This document shows positions 42,559 through 52,964 of a DNA stretch of 64,000 nt, piece by piece. The DNA is from Ampelomyces quisqualis (taxonomy: Eukaryota; Ascomycota; Dothideomycetes; Pleosporales; Phaeosphaeriaceae). Each line of letters opens with the position of its first letter. Positions within the stretch are counted from its first letter, which is position 1. The translations under genes and the position numbers were made by a program. The stretch lies in contig JAGTXZ010000020.1 of the NCBI GenBank assembly GCA_018398575.1, positions 2,294,001-2,358,000 of the forward strand, read 5' to 3'. The notes below the pieces were generated by a model. The model had not been told where the DNA came from. It did not search any database and worked only from the letters and a program-made list of their open reading frames with translations.

Positions 42559-42991
42559 ATGGCCAGTACGTCAGCGAAGAGATCTTGTTGCTGTCAAGAT
42601 ATACTAATAAAGTCGTGCAGAATCCAAGAACTCGTCCCAGCACAACCAGTCGAAGAAGAACCATAGGAACGGGTACGCACCACTCTCCACTCTCTGACAG
42701 ACCCCAAACGCGCACCGATGGTCTTCCACGACCTCCACGCATCGCCCGCAAACTATTGAGATGGAACATGACGGCTAATGTTGTGGTATCACAGTATCAA
42801 GAAGCCTAAGACGCACCGTTACCCTTCTCTCAAGGGCACCGACCCCAAGTTCAGGAGGAACCACAGGCATGCTCTTCACGGTACCATGCGTGCTCTGGTG
42901 TGTGCTAAAAAGACGTCTTTGGCCGCTGCGCACATAGTCGCTAACTCCCACGCAGAAGGAGGTCAAGGAGGGCAAGCGCGACGCAGCATAA
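42559..42991 (+). CDS. RPL29: 60S ribosomal protein eL29
   Basis: Four exons: 42559-42565, 42621-42672, 42795-42897, 42956-42991; 65 residues. The protein reads MAKSKNSSQHNQSKKNHRNG, then IKKPKTHRYPSLKGTDPKFR, then RNHRHALHGTMRAL and a Lys/Glu end, which is the eL29 signature over its whole length. Family knowledge: a small basic protein of the 60S subunit that binds 25S rRNA near the P-site side and helps subunit joining. The first exon has only 7 nt (ATGGCCA), which is easy for automated annotation to miss. Introns make up more than half of the gene. Confidence 0.95.
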
Positions 42992-44017
42992 ATGACGAAT
43001 GACAACTTGCGATCGACGAGGGCGGTTTTCAGTTCACTCACGAGACATCGGGTCGGCGTCAATGGCTTCGGACTTTCTATGATGGCTTTGAGCTCATAGG
43101 TGGATGCGGATTCCACACAGGCATACGAGATGCGACAATGAAAAAGTCAAAACGCCAGCTGCGGGTCCACCAACGCACAACACTGAGTGATGTACAGCGA
43201 CACTGGGGCAAATGAAACACTTTGGGTAAGTGAGGGGGGAAACACGATGCAGGTGTCCAACAAACGGCTTTAGTGTGTACAGCAAAAGAAGCTTCAATCT
43301 TCGACCTGCTGAAGGATAATCTTCGAGCCAAGATCAACCGCCCTATCATTACCAAACACACTGCCTTTTCCTCCGTAGGGCAAGTGTGCATGAAGATGGG
43401 GTTACATGCCTTTTACTAACACCTGCATTCTGCTATTACCGGGTACCCTAGGATTTTATTTGATCCAGACGGCATGTGTTGGCATATCTAGAGTATCACA
43501 CAGCGGTCCGTCTAGGTCTATATATCAATACACCTCATTGTTGTCAGGAATATCAAGCATATCTCTGTCGGGAAAGCGATGACGAAGCTGCTGACTTGCG
43601 TAGTCCTTCGCCCTTCCCCGCCGAAGTTCGACATTGGCGGGGTACGTCTCTTCCAAACCTCACCACTTTCCTCTCTTTCCAGACACGCCGGCCTTCGTTC
43701 TCCCGTCTCTCTAGCGGTGTAGCAAGAGCGCCAGTCACTGCCAAATCTTTTTGGGAAACGTCTTGTGCTGTCGTAGAGCTCACTCTGGAAAGGAACGGCG
43801 GGAAAGAGCACCAAAGGCGAGCCGGCTCTTGGATTCGTCCGCAGTCTCAACAGCTGGCATCTCTCGCCAAACGTCTAGTCTAATCAGTGTATCACACTTA
43901 CTATATTCTAGAGGCCCTGCTACCTTGCCACCTCATCCTCAGACTTGACTTTGTCTCCTTCGACCCGCTGTCACATTCACAATCGTATGTAGGCCTCGCA
44001 TCTACGACTACCTCAAC
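42992..44017. other. Intergenic region, RPL29-AMMECR1
   Basis: 1.03 kb. A 135-codon plus frame (about 43476-43883) and opposing minus frames overlap in the middle; none has recognisable features. The final 150 bp should hold the AMMECR1 promoter. No repeat or RNA gene seen. Confidence 0.4.
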
Positions 44018-44925
44018 ATGGCCACCCAAGCCCACTGCGCACACTGTTTCGAAAGCCTCGCTGCCGACCTCGAAAAGCGACCTGCCCTGTCCCTGCGTCA
44101 GGCCGAAGCGTTGTGGTCGAAATATACCGAAGAGCCGACCACCACCGATCCACTACAAGTACCAGAGGACGGCGATTCTCTCTCACCTCCCACTACGGCC
44201 GACCCCGCATACAAACCAGCAGCCATATCGCGTCTCATTGCACGATCTCCAGCAACGGGAAGTTCTTCAAGCCTACAAAGCGAAGGGTCAACACCCAGTG
44301 GAATTAGCGAGGCGAGCAGCGCAACAAGCATCCTCTCGACGACCGAGACGCACCCCCTGTTCGTAACCTGGAATACTGTGGGCAAGAGCGGAGACAAGCG
44401 GTTGCGCGGATGCATCGGCACATTCGAAGCACAAGAGCTCGACAAGGGACTGAAGAGCTACGCTCTGACTTCGTACGTACCCACCAAACCCTTGTACATG
44501 AGACATCACAGCTAACCCTACATCTCAGCGCCTTCGACGACACACGCTTCGACCCCATCTCCGCCCCCGAACTTCCCTCACTCGAATGCGCCGTCACCCT
44601 CCTCACAAACTTCGAACCTGCATCATCGCCTCTCGACTGGACGCTCGGCACTCACGGCCTGCGCATATCTTTCACATACCGTAACAGGCGGTATGGCGCG
44701 ACATATCTGCCTGACGTTGCGCGCGAACAAGGCTGGACCAAGGAAGAAACGCTAGTGAGCTTGATGAGGAAAGCAGGGTATAGTGGCAAAAAGGACGATT
44801 GGAAGAAGGTGGGTTTGCAGGTCGTGAGGTACCAGGGCAAGAAGGTCAGTCTTGGGTACGGAGAGTGGAAGGAATGGAGGGGATGGGTGGAAGAGGAGAT
44901 GGCGGATGATGAGGATGAGGACTAG
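44018..44925 (+). CDS. AMMECR1-domain protein
   Basis: Two exons, 44018-44472 and 44529-44925; 283 residues. The AMMECR1 fold is identified by FVTWNTVGKSGDKRLRGCIG (LRGCIGTF signature), the ALTSAFDDTRFDPISAPELPSLECAVTLL block, and YLPDVAREQGWTKEETLVSLMRKAGYSG. The N-terminus begins MATQAHCAHCFESLAADLEK; between it and the core is a Ser/Thr-rich insertion (about residues 50-110). Family knowledge: conserved from archaea to humans, related in fold to a radical-SAM-associated protein; the molecular function is unsettled. The C-terminus is acidic (MADDEDED). Confidence 0.92.
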
Positions 44926-45261
44926 TCTTAGGAGGTGTTGTTAGGGATGAACACGGCGTTGATAGAGGATGGCTTGAATTCGGGAAATTTCTGGAGTCGG
45001 GATCTTGGGCAAGATATCCACAATCTGCAGTAGACTTATTGTAGACGCCGTGGTTGACAGATCAATACAAGATATGAAACAGCTTTTCAGATGAATTTGA
45101 AGTGATGCTATCCTTTAGCATGTGAACAGAAGACGTTATACTATACAGCAGGTCGACATATCTATGCACGCATCAACGCTACCTCGCAACACCCAAAGAT
45201 GCTCAATACCACCTATTCCAACGCCGCGCTATGCTGATCTATCTTCCCCAACTCGATGTCA
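44926..45261. other. Convergent intergenic region
   Basis: 336 bp between the stops of the AMMECR1 gene (+) and the AMSH-like gene (-). Presumed 3' UTRs; nothing else seen. Confidence 0.4.
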
Positions 45262-47120
45262 TCAAAACTTCTTCCTCGGCCGCATATCCACAATCTCCAA
45301 CGGCGCATTCACGAGCTCAACGACATGTCCCGGTTTCCGGGCCTCGGTATATATATTATCCACATCATGCGGATGAAAAATGCCTGGCTTGGAGCAATTG
45401 AGAATGGCTTGTTTGCCCGGGGGATCGGTGAGGCGAAAGCAACCCCAACTATTCCGTATGGTTAGCAAAGGCACCACGACGAGCGTTCAAGGAGATGATG
45501 TATGAGGGAGAAGAGGGGAAAGAAATACGTACCTAGGTTCCTTTGTCGGCGCACAAACAATCGCAATGCTCTCGGGCATCATAACCTGGTACCCAACATG
45601 TGTGTGCAAATCCCTCGAACTCATAAAGCACGTCTGGGTAGGATGCGTGTGGATCCACCCAATTACGAGCAATTCTTCCTTGTCGCAGTAATTGAAGAGC
45701 TCCTCTTCGTTCAGCGTCTCGCACGTATCGCTCGTGCTTGTTTGTTCGGGTACGACGAGCCGCGTGATGAACATGGCGTTGGACTTGAGGATGCCGCATA
45801 GCATGCCGCATGTTTCGAGGTTGAGGCGCGTGTTGGACGACGCGACGTTGAGGAATTGCTGGCGGAGCTGGGCGGGGAGAAACACAGGGCGGAGGGGGTC
45901 GCCGTTTTCGAGGTAGGCGGAGGGCTTGAAGGAGAAGGCGTCGAGTTCGGCAGAGGGAGTTGGCGGCCGGTTGTCCGGGACTTTGTTGGGAATGGGAGGT
46001 GGACAAGGATGAGGCTCTGTGTATTTGCCTGGTATCGGCGGCGGGCGTGGACATTCGAATGCAGTGTCTCTTGGTGTGGCGGGAGGCTTAGGTGGGAGCA
46101 GTGGTGGTATCGAGGGTGTGCCTGATGTTCTGTATATTTGTTCCTTGGGGGGTCGTGCTGGTCCTGTGTACGAGTTGCGCGATTGCGAGTTGCTGCGAGA
46201 TAGCTGCCCCTCTGTAGACTTTTGTGGTACAGTTGGATAGTGGTAGGAGTAAGTATATCGAGCAGAAGAATGCTGCTGCACCTGTTAGCAAGTTCCTGGA
46301 CACGGTCTTGATGCACATACCGGCGCATACGACGTCGTTCCTCTGCCATTTTGTCCGCTCTGACCGATCTGCTGTAGACGAGCGACCTCCTGAAGCTGGC
46401 TCATGAGATCCCCACGGTTGTCGTCGTGGGCAAGAACGTCTTGCCAGGTCTCCCATCTGCCTCCTGTTCGCCGCTGTTGCTCCTCCTCTTCGGACACTCC
46501 ATGCTGCCGTACACTTCTCCGCGCGGTATCTCTCCTCTTGACCTCTCTTTGCGCCAGCCTAGTTGCTAAAGAGTGGTTCTCCTGCGCGTCCAACGTAGGC
46601 CTCGCATCGTATGATGCCCGCTTGATCCTTCGGTCATGTAAGGACAGTCCGTCAAGCTCTTGTGGCAGGGTCCGGATGGCCCTCCCCTCCAACGCCTCGA
46701 GCGCATCCCGCTGTTTCCCTCTGTGTTCCTGGTACTCCTCGTGCCGCTTCTTGATCCGTGGTGCGATGGTCTCTAGCTTCTTCAGATCGCTGTACACAGT
46801 TGTTGTTGCGGCATTGAGCGCCTTCCGATTCTGAGGTTGGTTGCGGTCTGGATGGGTCTGCAGCTTCTGGAGGACAAGATCGGCGTGTCGGTATAGCAGG
46901 AGGTAGGTCTGTGGGTCGTTTCCTTCTGCTTCGTATACTTGCGCCTGTCAACCGTGAGCTTGGCCCATGTGCACGACAGATACACTGGGCAACACACCTC
47001 TTTCTGCATCGTACTGGCTGTCCGCAGCCAATTTGCCAGTGGGATCTGCGCATTGTACGTGTAATTTCCGGCCTGCGCGACAACGTCGGCAATGCTCACT
47101 GGGGCGTTGATCGAGGCCAT
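45262..47120 (-). CDS. AMSH/Sst2-like JAMM deubiquitinase
   Basis: Four exons on the minus strand: 47120-46998, 46944-46321, 46281-45533, 45448-45262; 560 residues. The N-terminal about 110 residues are an AMSH-type MIT/USP8-dimerisation helical bundle (ISIADVVAQAGNYTYNAQIP; VYEAEGNDPQTYLLLYRHADLVLQKL). A charged coiled coil and a Pro-rich linker follow. The C-terminal MPN+ domain has the catalytic Glu in LETCGMLCG and the zinc motif HTHPTQTCFMSSRDLHTH (HxHPx6-SxxD), then an AMSH insertion and a conserved SWGCFRLTDPPG...CSKPGIFHPH ending. Family knowledge: K63-linkage-specific, acting with ESCRT at endosomes. All zinc ligands and the catalytic Glu are present, so it should be active. Confidence 0.92.
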
Positions 47121-47541
47121 GGGCGACAAAGTCACGCATGTAGCGGGGTAGCAGATGGTGGCAGTGATGGTGTAGGTCGCGACGAGTCGCACTCCAAGAG
47201 GCCGTCTATCGGTGGGGGAGGGGATGACGCGTCTTCATTTGGACTTTGCGAACCTCTTTCGCGGTTGCCTGGCGGCGATTTCGTCGTCTGGGCACTGTGA
47301 TGGTTGCGCTGGATGGTTCGGTAGCGGGGCGAGCGGCAAGGTTGAGCCTCGAAACGTCGGGCATCAATATATCGGACGCAGTCGCGTGGACACGGAGACA
47401 AGGACACTGCTTACTCATAGGCTTTGCAATGTTGCACTCGTGCAGGAAGGATGCACATGGCCTTCTCACGTGTACACCTGTGGGAGAAGAATAGCCCCAT
47501 AGTCGCCGTCTGGGCGTGAAATATACAGCATTCTACAGCAG
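47121..47541. other. Intergenic region
   Basis: 421 bp upstream of the AMSH-like start and downstream of the PKR1-like stop, both genes on the minus strand. No gene, repeat or RNA gene seen; overlapping frames are unsupported. Confidence 0.4.
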
Positions 47542-48180
47542 TCATCTATCCCCAGCATCCTCCGACAGCTTCTCCCACTCTGAATCGGTGCTTAGGTCGC
47601 CAGTTGACTCTCCCAGACCCTTCCTCTTCCTCACTGCATCGTCCACAAGCGGTGCAAGACTGGTAGTCGCACCAGTAGTGCTCGCAGCTGCTGGGCCGCC
47701 AACAGCCCCAGCCGAGGCTTGGGGCGTACCTTCTCGTCCGCTGCGCTCGTTGGGCCTGTCGATGAGGACGGTGCTCTGCGCCTCGCGCTTGAATGTACGC
47801 GCTTGTGTCGGCCTCTGTTTCTGCACCTCTACCTCCGTATCGACCTCGGTGTCGTTTCCTGTATCCATAGCTTCGCCGTCATCTCCTGCCTCCGCTCCCG
47901 TCCCACTCCTGTTACCGCCACGTCTAGCTTCCCGGATGCGCTTCGCCTCCTCTTCTTTGGCCTGGGCCGCGCGGATCTCGGCTGCGAACCAGTTGATAGC
48001 CCACCAGAGACTGCCGCACAGGAAAGAGAGAATAAAGAAGTGTATGCTGTACGTGGCCAGGAGCATGGCGAAGAGAAGGACCTGTAGCGCAGCGAAAGAA
48101 GCATTCGTCGCGACGAGTAGCGTGGGCGTAGGGCCCGGGGTGAAGATGGACTCCCATAGCTTTTCGGCAAAGGACGCCAT
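47542..48180 (-). CDS. PKR1: PKR1-like V-ATPase assembly factor
   Basis: Intronless, 212 residues from the ATG at 48180. The first about 75 residues match Pkr1: MASFAEKLWESIFTPGPTPT followed by two hydrophobic helices (LLVATNASFAALQVLLFAML; IHFFILSFLCGSLWWAINWF). Family knowledge: Pkr1 is an ER membrane protein that helps assemble the V0 sector of the V-ATPase. The C-terminal about 130 residues are a charged, disordered extension absent from the 122-residue yeast protein. The frame stays open upstream to 48489, but that segment lacks similarity and the family start is clearly MASFAEKLWES, so I chose 48180. Confidence 0.88.
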   Translation of the reverse strand: MASFAEKLWESIFTPGPTPTLLVATNASFAALQVLLFAMLLATYSIHFFILSFLCGSLWWAINWFAAEIRAAQAKEEEAKRIREARRGGNRSGTGAEAGDDGEAMDTGNDTEVDTEVEVQKQRPTQARTFKREAQSTVLIDRPNERSGREGTPQASAGAVGGPAAASTTGATTSLAPLVDDAVRKRKGLGESTGDLSTDSEWEKLSEDAGDR

Positions 48181-48737
48181 GTTGACTGATTGCAGGTAGT
48201 AGTTCGAGTTGTAGAGCCCGTTGGATATCGTGGTTTGTTGCGTTAGTAAGCTCTGCCGTGGCTGCGTGGCCGGTTTCGTATTTGCAACCCACGATGGCTG
48301 CAAATTGGACAGATATGTGAGGATGTGCTGCAGCACTGCGATGCAGTGTCTAGGTCCAAGGGCGATACGTATGTGGCTGAGAGCCGTCAGGCGCCAGTAA
48401 AGATTGGCGGCGTGTTCGCAAGGGAGCTCCTCCGCGCTTTCAGTCGGTTTGAAGGGTCGCGGGGCTAGTCGCCGCCGGCAGCATACCACCTAGATGCGCG
48501 AATGCCGCGAAAGCTGGTCACGCGTGAAAGCTATGTATATTGCGCCGGAAAGCTAAGCTTGAAGAGCCATGTGATGAGAGACTATAGTAGATTTATTCAC
48601 TTGCTTGACCTGTCAGTCGCTCTCAAGGGACTAATGGCTGAGTAAGTCTCGCCCACTAATTACGTCGGCACTTTCAAAGAGCATTCCATTGGGCCCAAAT
48701 TATCCCTAGCGTGTCTTACGAGCAAGTTGGAAAAGCC
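48181..48737. other. Intergenic region
   Basis: 557 bp upstream of PKR1 (minus strand). The proximal 300 bp continue the PKR1 frame without homology and probably are leader. Nothing else recognised. Confidence 0.4.
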
Positions 48738-49286
48738 CTACATGACCGTACAGTTTGTGGTAGGCTTGCTCGACCAGCGATATTCGTGGTATCGAGAGCT
48801 CTTGTGCCTCCGCCTCCTCCTGTCGTCGAATTCAACATCGTACATGAAGCCATCATCGAAATCGTCAAATCCTTCCATCATAGGTCGGTCATATATCATT
48901 GGTGGAGGTGGCGGGTAAGGGCCAGTGAGCCGATGATCGTGACGGTAGCCGTTCATAGGAACCATGGGGCCACATGTTAGAGCCGGACCACCCCATCCAC
49001 CAGACATTGACGACATGTGCCCCCATTGTCCAGGAATCGCATAGCTGCCGCCAACATTGTTACGGATCAGCTGGTTACAACCCCAGGGTCCGTGTACCAT
49101 CTCGATAGTTTCTCTGTCTGCGAAACCCCTGTTGCAAGTCGGGCACGTATAGGGAGGCGCGATCAAGGTCTGATAGGTTTGCCGATGTGGACAACTCAGA
49201 AGATCCGAGAGAAAACCGCAGGGTTGGCTCATGGATATCCAAGAATGGCCGCAGGTGGGAGAGTCGTACAGCGTGCAGCCGCACAT
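48738..49286 (-). CDS. Cys-rich/Pro-rich hypothetical protein
   Basis: Intronless, 182 residues. The N-terminal 60 residues carry nine cysteines with histidines (MCGCTLYDSPTCGHSW, PCGFLSDLLSCPHRQT, YTCPTCNRGF), a spacing that could bind zinc, including a CPxC pair. The middle and end are Gly/Pro/Met-rich (GPYPPPPPMIYDRPMM) with an acidic patch (DDFDDGF) and a basic RRRRRHK run. There is no signal peptide, so the cysteines are more likely metal ligands than disulfides. I do not recognise a named family. The single-exon structure with compact ends supports a real gene, but function is unknown. Confidence 0.55.
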   Translation of the reverse strand: MCGCTLYDSPTCGHSWISMSQPCGFLSDLLSCPHRQTYQTLIAPPYTCPTCNRGFADRETIEMVHGPWGCNQLIRNNVGGSYAIPGQWGHMSSMSGGWGGPALTCGPMVPMNGYRHDHRLTGPYPPPPPMIYDRPMMEGFDDFDDGFMYDVEFDDRRRRRHKSSRYHEYRWSSKPTTNCTVM

Positions 49287-49657
49287 GGTGAAGAGCGATG
49301 GTGGAGCTTAGGATCTGGCTCTGAAACCTAGAGGGAGTGCCGATAGCGTCGCTACAGGCAGGGAATTAGAAAATCCAGGAAGTTAGCTAAGATTCCTTCG
49401 TATGCCTCGAAGCTATCTTGTAGCTGCTAAGCACTGCTAACTGTGGAAAGAAGGATCTGGTCGAGATGCGCACAGAGAGCAATGTAGGCGTGTGCAGTAC
49501 GAAGGACGTCGATTTCGAGGGTTTGACTTTTGCATATATAGTATACCAACTTGCAGAATGTGAAGAGTCCTGTTCACAGGAACGATCTCGGGCGTGAAGC
49601 CGTCATCGTTTGTGTTATGGTGTCGATGACGGCAAAGTGAAGTGGGCCAACGTACGA
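49287..49657. other. Intergenic region
   Basis: 371 bp between the Cys-rich gene start and the SDH7 stop, both minus strand. A TATATAGTATA stretch near 49535 may belong to the Cys-rich gene's promoter. No other feature seen. Confidence 0.35.
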
Positions 49658-50200
49658 TCACTGATCTGGCTTTGATTTATGGTTGTCCAAAGAATTCAAA
49701 ATGTTGGCCTCCTCTGCTTCGGCATCATCTTGACCTTGCTTCTGAATCGCTTGCATCAACTCGTACAGCTGGCCAATTTGCTGATCTGCTCCTGTTATCA
49801 CACAGGAAATCAGGACTCGGATCGAATTCGCTCACCACTCATCTTATCGATCTTTTGCTTGTCCATTTTGTTGCCCTTCCACGAGTCCCCCTGTAGCGTC
49901 TGAGCGTACAGCTGCCACTCGGACAGAAATCCAATCTGCCATGATTAGCTTCGAAGTCGTTGGGCTACTGTAGCAACTCACAATTTGCACAGGATTGTCG
50001 ATATCCTTGTGAGCTCTGAATTCGGCCTTGACGTACATGTCTCCAAGCACACGCTCTTCGACACCTAGTTTCTTTCTATGCGTGCGGAGGATAGTCCTGT
50101 ACAGAGGAATGGGTGGTAAAAGTGCAGCAGGAGCTTGTCGGAACCCTTGCGATGCACCAGCGTCAGTTGCCGTGGCTAGAAGTCGAGAGAAGACACGCAT
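49658..50200 (-). CDS. SDH7: SDHAF3/ACN9 (Sdh7) succinate dehydrogenase assembly factor
   Basis: Three exons on the minus strand: 50200-49982, 49935-49836, 49791-49658; 150 residues. After a short mitochondrial presequence (MRVFSRLLATATDAGAS) comes the LYR-family helix LPPIPLYRTILRTHRKKLGVEERVLGDMYVKAEFRAHKD, then NPVQIIGFLSEWQLYAQTLQG and a C-terminal helix QQIGQLYELMQAIQKQ. This is the ACN9/SDHAF3 pattern. Family knowledge: matrix protein that protects the iron-sulfur subunit Sdh2 during complex II maturation. Both introns are under 50 nt with GT-AG ends. A longer upstream frame to 50269 exists, but the presequence begins naturally at 50200. It diverges from MTQ2 with 186 bp between starts. 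Confidence 0.92.
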
Positions 50201-50386
50201 GGTTTCAATTGATAAGAAAGCACAATTTGAGAATAATAGGAGGCCGTGGAGGGCTGGATTCGTGACCACTAAGTGGATATCTACGTGTGATGACCTAACG
50301 ATCGTGGTGATCGGTGTTAGGAAACTCCGTCATCTATCGGCTCCTTCCGCATACAGTTTCCAACCCGCCCCGCCAAAACCTCAGCA

Positions 50387-51151
50387 ATGCTTCCAACACC
50401 TTCGACTTCGCACGTCTGCTTCGACCGCGTCTACGAACCGGCCGAAGACTCGTACCTGCTACTCGATACACTCTCGTCGTCGTCAGAAACAACATTCCTG
50501 CGCAATCGCTTTCATGATCAATCATCAACTCCGCTATTGGTGCACGAAGTGGGCGTCGGTTCAGGCGTAGTCCTGGCTTTTGTCGCTATCCATGCTGGTA
50601 GCATCTTCGGTCGACACGATGTGCTGACGCTTGGGACTGACATCAACAGCTTCGCCTGCAAAGCGGCTGCGCAAACGGTCCAAACTGCGATTGAAGAGAA
50701 GGATGGTGGAAGCGCCATCTTCCTGGACGTAGTGAATGGTGACTTGGCATCTGCGATTCGGGCAAATACAATTGACGTATTCATATTCAATCCGCCATAC
50801 GTGCCTGCTGAGCTACCCGATCTTTCTCGCCATGACCAGCACAACGTGATTCCACCAGGCAAGACTGCGACCTCGTTTGAACAAGATTCGTATCTCCTAG
50901 AGCTGTCATACGCTGGCGGGGAGGACGGGATGGTCGTGACGAATCGAATGTTGGAACAGATTCCAGAGTTATTGAACAAAGGAAGAGGCGTCGCGTATGT
51001 ACTTTTGTGTGCGCAGAATAAGCCCGAGGTGGTGAAACAAAGGATAAGAGAATGGGGAGCAGGGTGGCAGGCGGAGACTGTCGGCGCGAGTGGCAAGAAG
51101 GCTGGCTGGGAGAAGTTGGTGATCGTAAGGATATGGAAGATTGCCGAGTGA
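50387..51151 (+). CDS. MTQ2: eRF1 glutamine methyltransferase catalytic subunit
   Basis: Intronless, 254 residues. Opening segment VCFDRVYEPAEDSYLLLDTL, SAM-binding motif I VHEVGVGSGVVLAFVA, acidic post-motif GTDINSFACKAA, and the substrate motif FNPPYVPAE, in the order of the HemK2/Mtq2 class (no N-terminal HemK helical domain). Family knowledge: with Trm112, Mtq2 methylates the Gln of the GGQ motif in release factor eRF1. The NPPY motif and glycine-rich loop are intact. It is 765 bp of uninterrupted frame, head-to-head with SDH7. Confidence 0.93.
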   Translation: MLPTPSTSHVCFDRVYEPAEDSYLLLDTLSSSSETTFLRNRFHDQSSTPLLVHEVGVGSGVVLAFVAIHAGSIFGRHDVLTLGTDINSFACKAAAQTVQTAIEEKDGGSAIFLDVVNGDLASAIRANTIDVFIFNPPYVPAELPDLSRHDQHNVIPPGKTATSFEQDSYLLELSYAGGEDGMVVTNRMLEQIPELLNKGRGVAYVLLCAQNKPEVVKQRIREWGAGWQAETVGASGKKAGWEKLVIVRIWKIAE

Positions 51152-51388
51152 AGATTCGTGTGGGTCGCGTTGGTCAGAATACGAGTATCGAAGACCGAGA
51201 AGAAGCTGGCCACTCATGCCTCCATTGAGAAATCTACGTACAGATCGATCAAGGCTGCCATTCCGCCCATCTTCCTTAGCATACCTTTTGCAACCACAGA
51301 CATATCGTCAATCAAGCGATACACCGTCGGTAGTTTACTGGGAGACTTGGTCGAGTACAGCTTCATCCGCTTGTTCAGCTCGTTGCTG

Positions 51389-52010
51389 TTACTGAGGGTT
51401 GTAGTATTCGCGCCCATCGTAGAGGAAAGGTCCGATGCCTCGATTTCGCTGCTGGTTTGAGCTAAGGTAGATGGGCAATACAATCTGGGGAGCACGAGCA
51501 GCATAATAGTCCGCCATGTCAGCGTAGATCTGCGCAGAGTCGGGATGGCAGGCGTTCTTTGTGAGCACTGCGTTTTTATAGTCCTCTGGATCCTGCAAGG
51601 GATCTGTGCCTGTTGCAAGGCAATGGACAGAGACGCCTAACGACCAGACCTCTGCTGCCCTTGTGTTGATGGTTGGATTCTCCGGCGGCTGGCATTTTGG
51701 TGGAAAGGCGTCCGATTTTCGATATATACCTGCCACGCCGAAGTCGTGGAATTTGAGGGAAATATAGGTGGTTCCGTTGTCCATAACGAGAATATTCTCA
51801 GGCTTGACGTCGTGGTGGAGCAGAACTCGACGTGCGTCACGATGGGGCCCGATTCGGTTATGGAGCAAGGCCAATGCCTGGGCCATTTAGAGAAAAAGCC
51901 GCCAGATGGAGCTTTCCGGCACCGGCTTGGCTCCGAAGTCACCTCTCCTCTACTGTTGAAGGTCGCCGAGAGAGTAGTGCTCGTAGATAGCCGTGCCATG
52001 ATCCGGATTT
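51389..52010 (-). pseudogene. Protein kinase remnant
   Basis: A minus-strand 165-codon frame (51886-51389) holds a kinase C-lobe: HHDVKPENILVM (catalytic loop, Arg of HRD replaced by His), FHDFGVAG (DFG), and PPENPTINTRAAEVWSLGVSVHCLATGTDP (PPE and WSLG). In the same frame upstream the kinase homology continues (GTAIYEHYSLGDLQQ, then VPESSIWRLF before MAQALALLHN), but is broken by TAG at plus 51950-51952 and TAA at plus 51887-51889. No glycine-rich loop or VAIK lysine can be found in a continuous frame before that. C-terminal to the lobe the homology breaks off. The second stop fits CAA to TAA. I read this as a decayed kinase gene; a short expressed remnant cannot be excluded. Confidence 0.65.
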
Positions 52011-52964
52011 AGGTTGTTTAAGGTATAGTGAATGGGCGTCACTATCCTATTGCAGCATGGCAGCATGGCAATAGCTTGGATCTAGATAGGGACGGGGCCT
52101 CGTTACAAGGATCTACTCGAAGGACCTTCTTGAAAACCTTGTGCTTCTGGTAAGAGATCTTGACCAAAGTCGAGACGTTGTTGTTAAGGCGGTTTTTTTC
52201 CTTCCATTACTGTGGCTTCCAGACAAAAGTTCCGCTGCTGGTGTCTCTTCTAGTAGCTTGCTACTGTGACCGCGCCGTAGTGCATGTGGCAGCTTTGCGT
52301 TTGGTCATGTCTTCGCTTGATTTTGGCATGTAATGATTGTCTGAAGGTATGAAGCAGAAGAGCCTTGGATGGCAAGTGCAGGACATACCATTGGGATTGG
52401 AAAAATAATAATGAGGAAAATAGTGCTCACATCTATTCAATTTAGCTACAATAGCAAGCAGGTGAAAGACGGTCGTAAATGTCCCTGAGGTAGTACCAAT
52501 ATCTGAACGGTGATCCCAACAACTGTTAAAGGTGCTCGGCTATCATGCAAAAGGCCTGTTACTGAAGGAAGAGACTGCTCTCAATCCTAGTTGCATCACG
52601 TCCTGTACATACTTAACATGAATAGAAGCGTTCACCTTGATGCATCATGATTAGATGAAGCCGCCACGATGCGCAAAGACGTGGAGCCAGGATATCCTGC
52701 AAATATTTGAGGACAGCCAGAATATCCTGACCCAGCGGTGTCGCACGCAGCTCGCGATGGCTGCGCGTGTGAGCAGTGAAGGCGCAACCACGTGATTGGA
52801 CTCGGATAAACATCGGCCCGGGCTGCTTTGGCCGCAATTTCCAGAGCTAGAGCTTCCCCACTGATTGTCCACCCAGCCGGCGACAACAGCACAAGCCACG
52901 GTCCTTGCACTTTTGAATCTACCGTCCGGTACACACAGTCGCATTTGAAAGAAATACCGCAATC
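52011..52964. other. Intergenic region with decayed sequence
   Basis: About 950 bp between the kinase remnant and SmD1. The part next to the remnant (to about 52200) may be its mutated N-lobe; several stops occur in all frames. Contains a short repeat GCAGCATGGCAGCATGGCA (about 52054-52072). The last 150 bp should contain the SmD1 promoter. No RNA gene seen. Confidence 0.4.

Noticed and set aside
43476..43883. 135-codon plus-strand frame between RPL29 and AMMECR1
   Set aside because: Overlapped by minus-strand frames of similar length; no recognisable domain or promoter context.
45487..46281. Reading the AMSH-like C-terminal exon as a separate MPN protein
   Set aside because: The frame joins in phase to upstream exons with MIT-like and coiled-coil segments and to a downstream exon with the AMSH-specific ending, so it is one gene.
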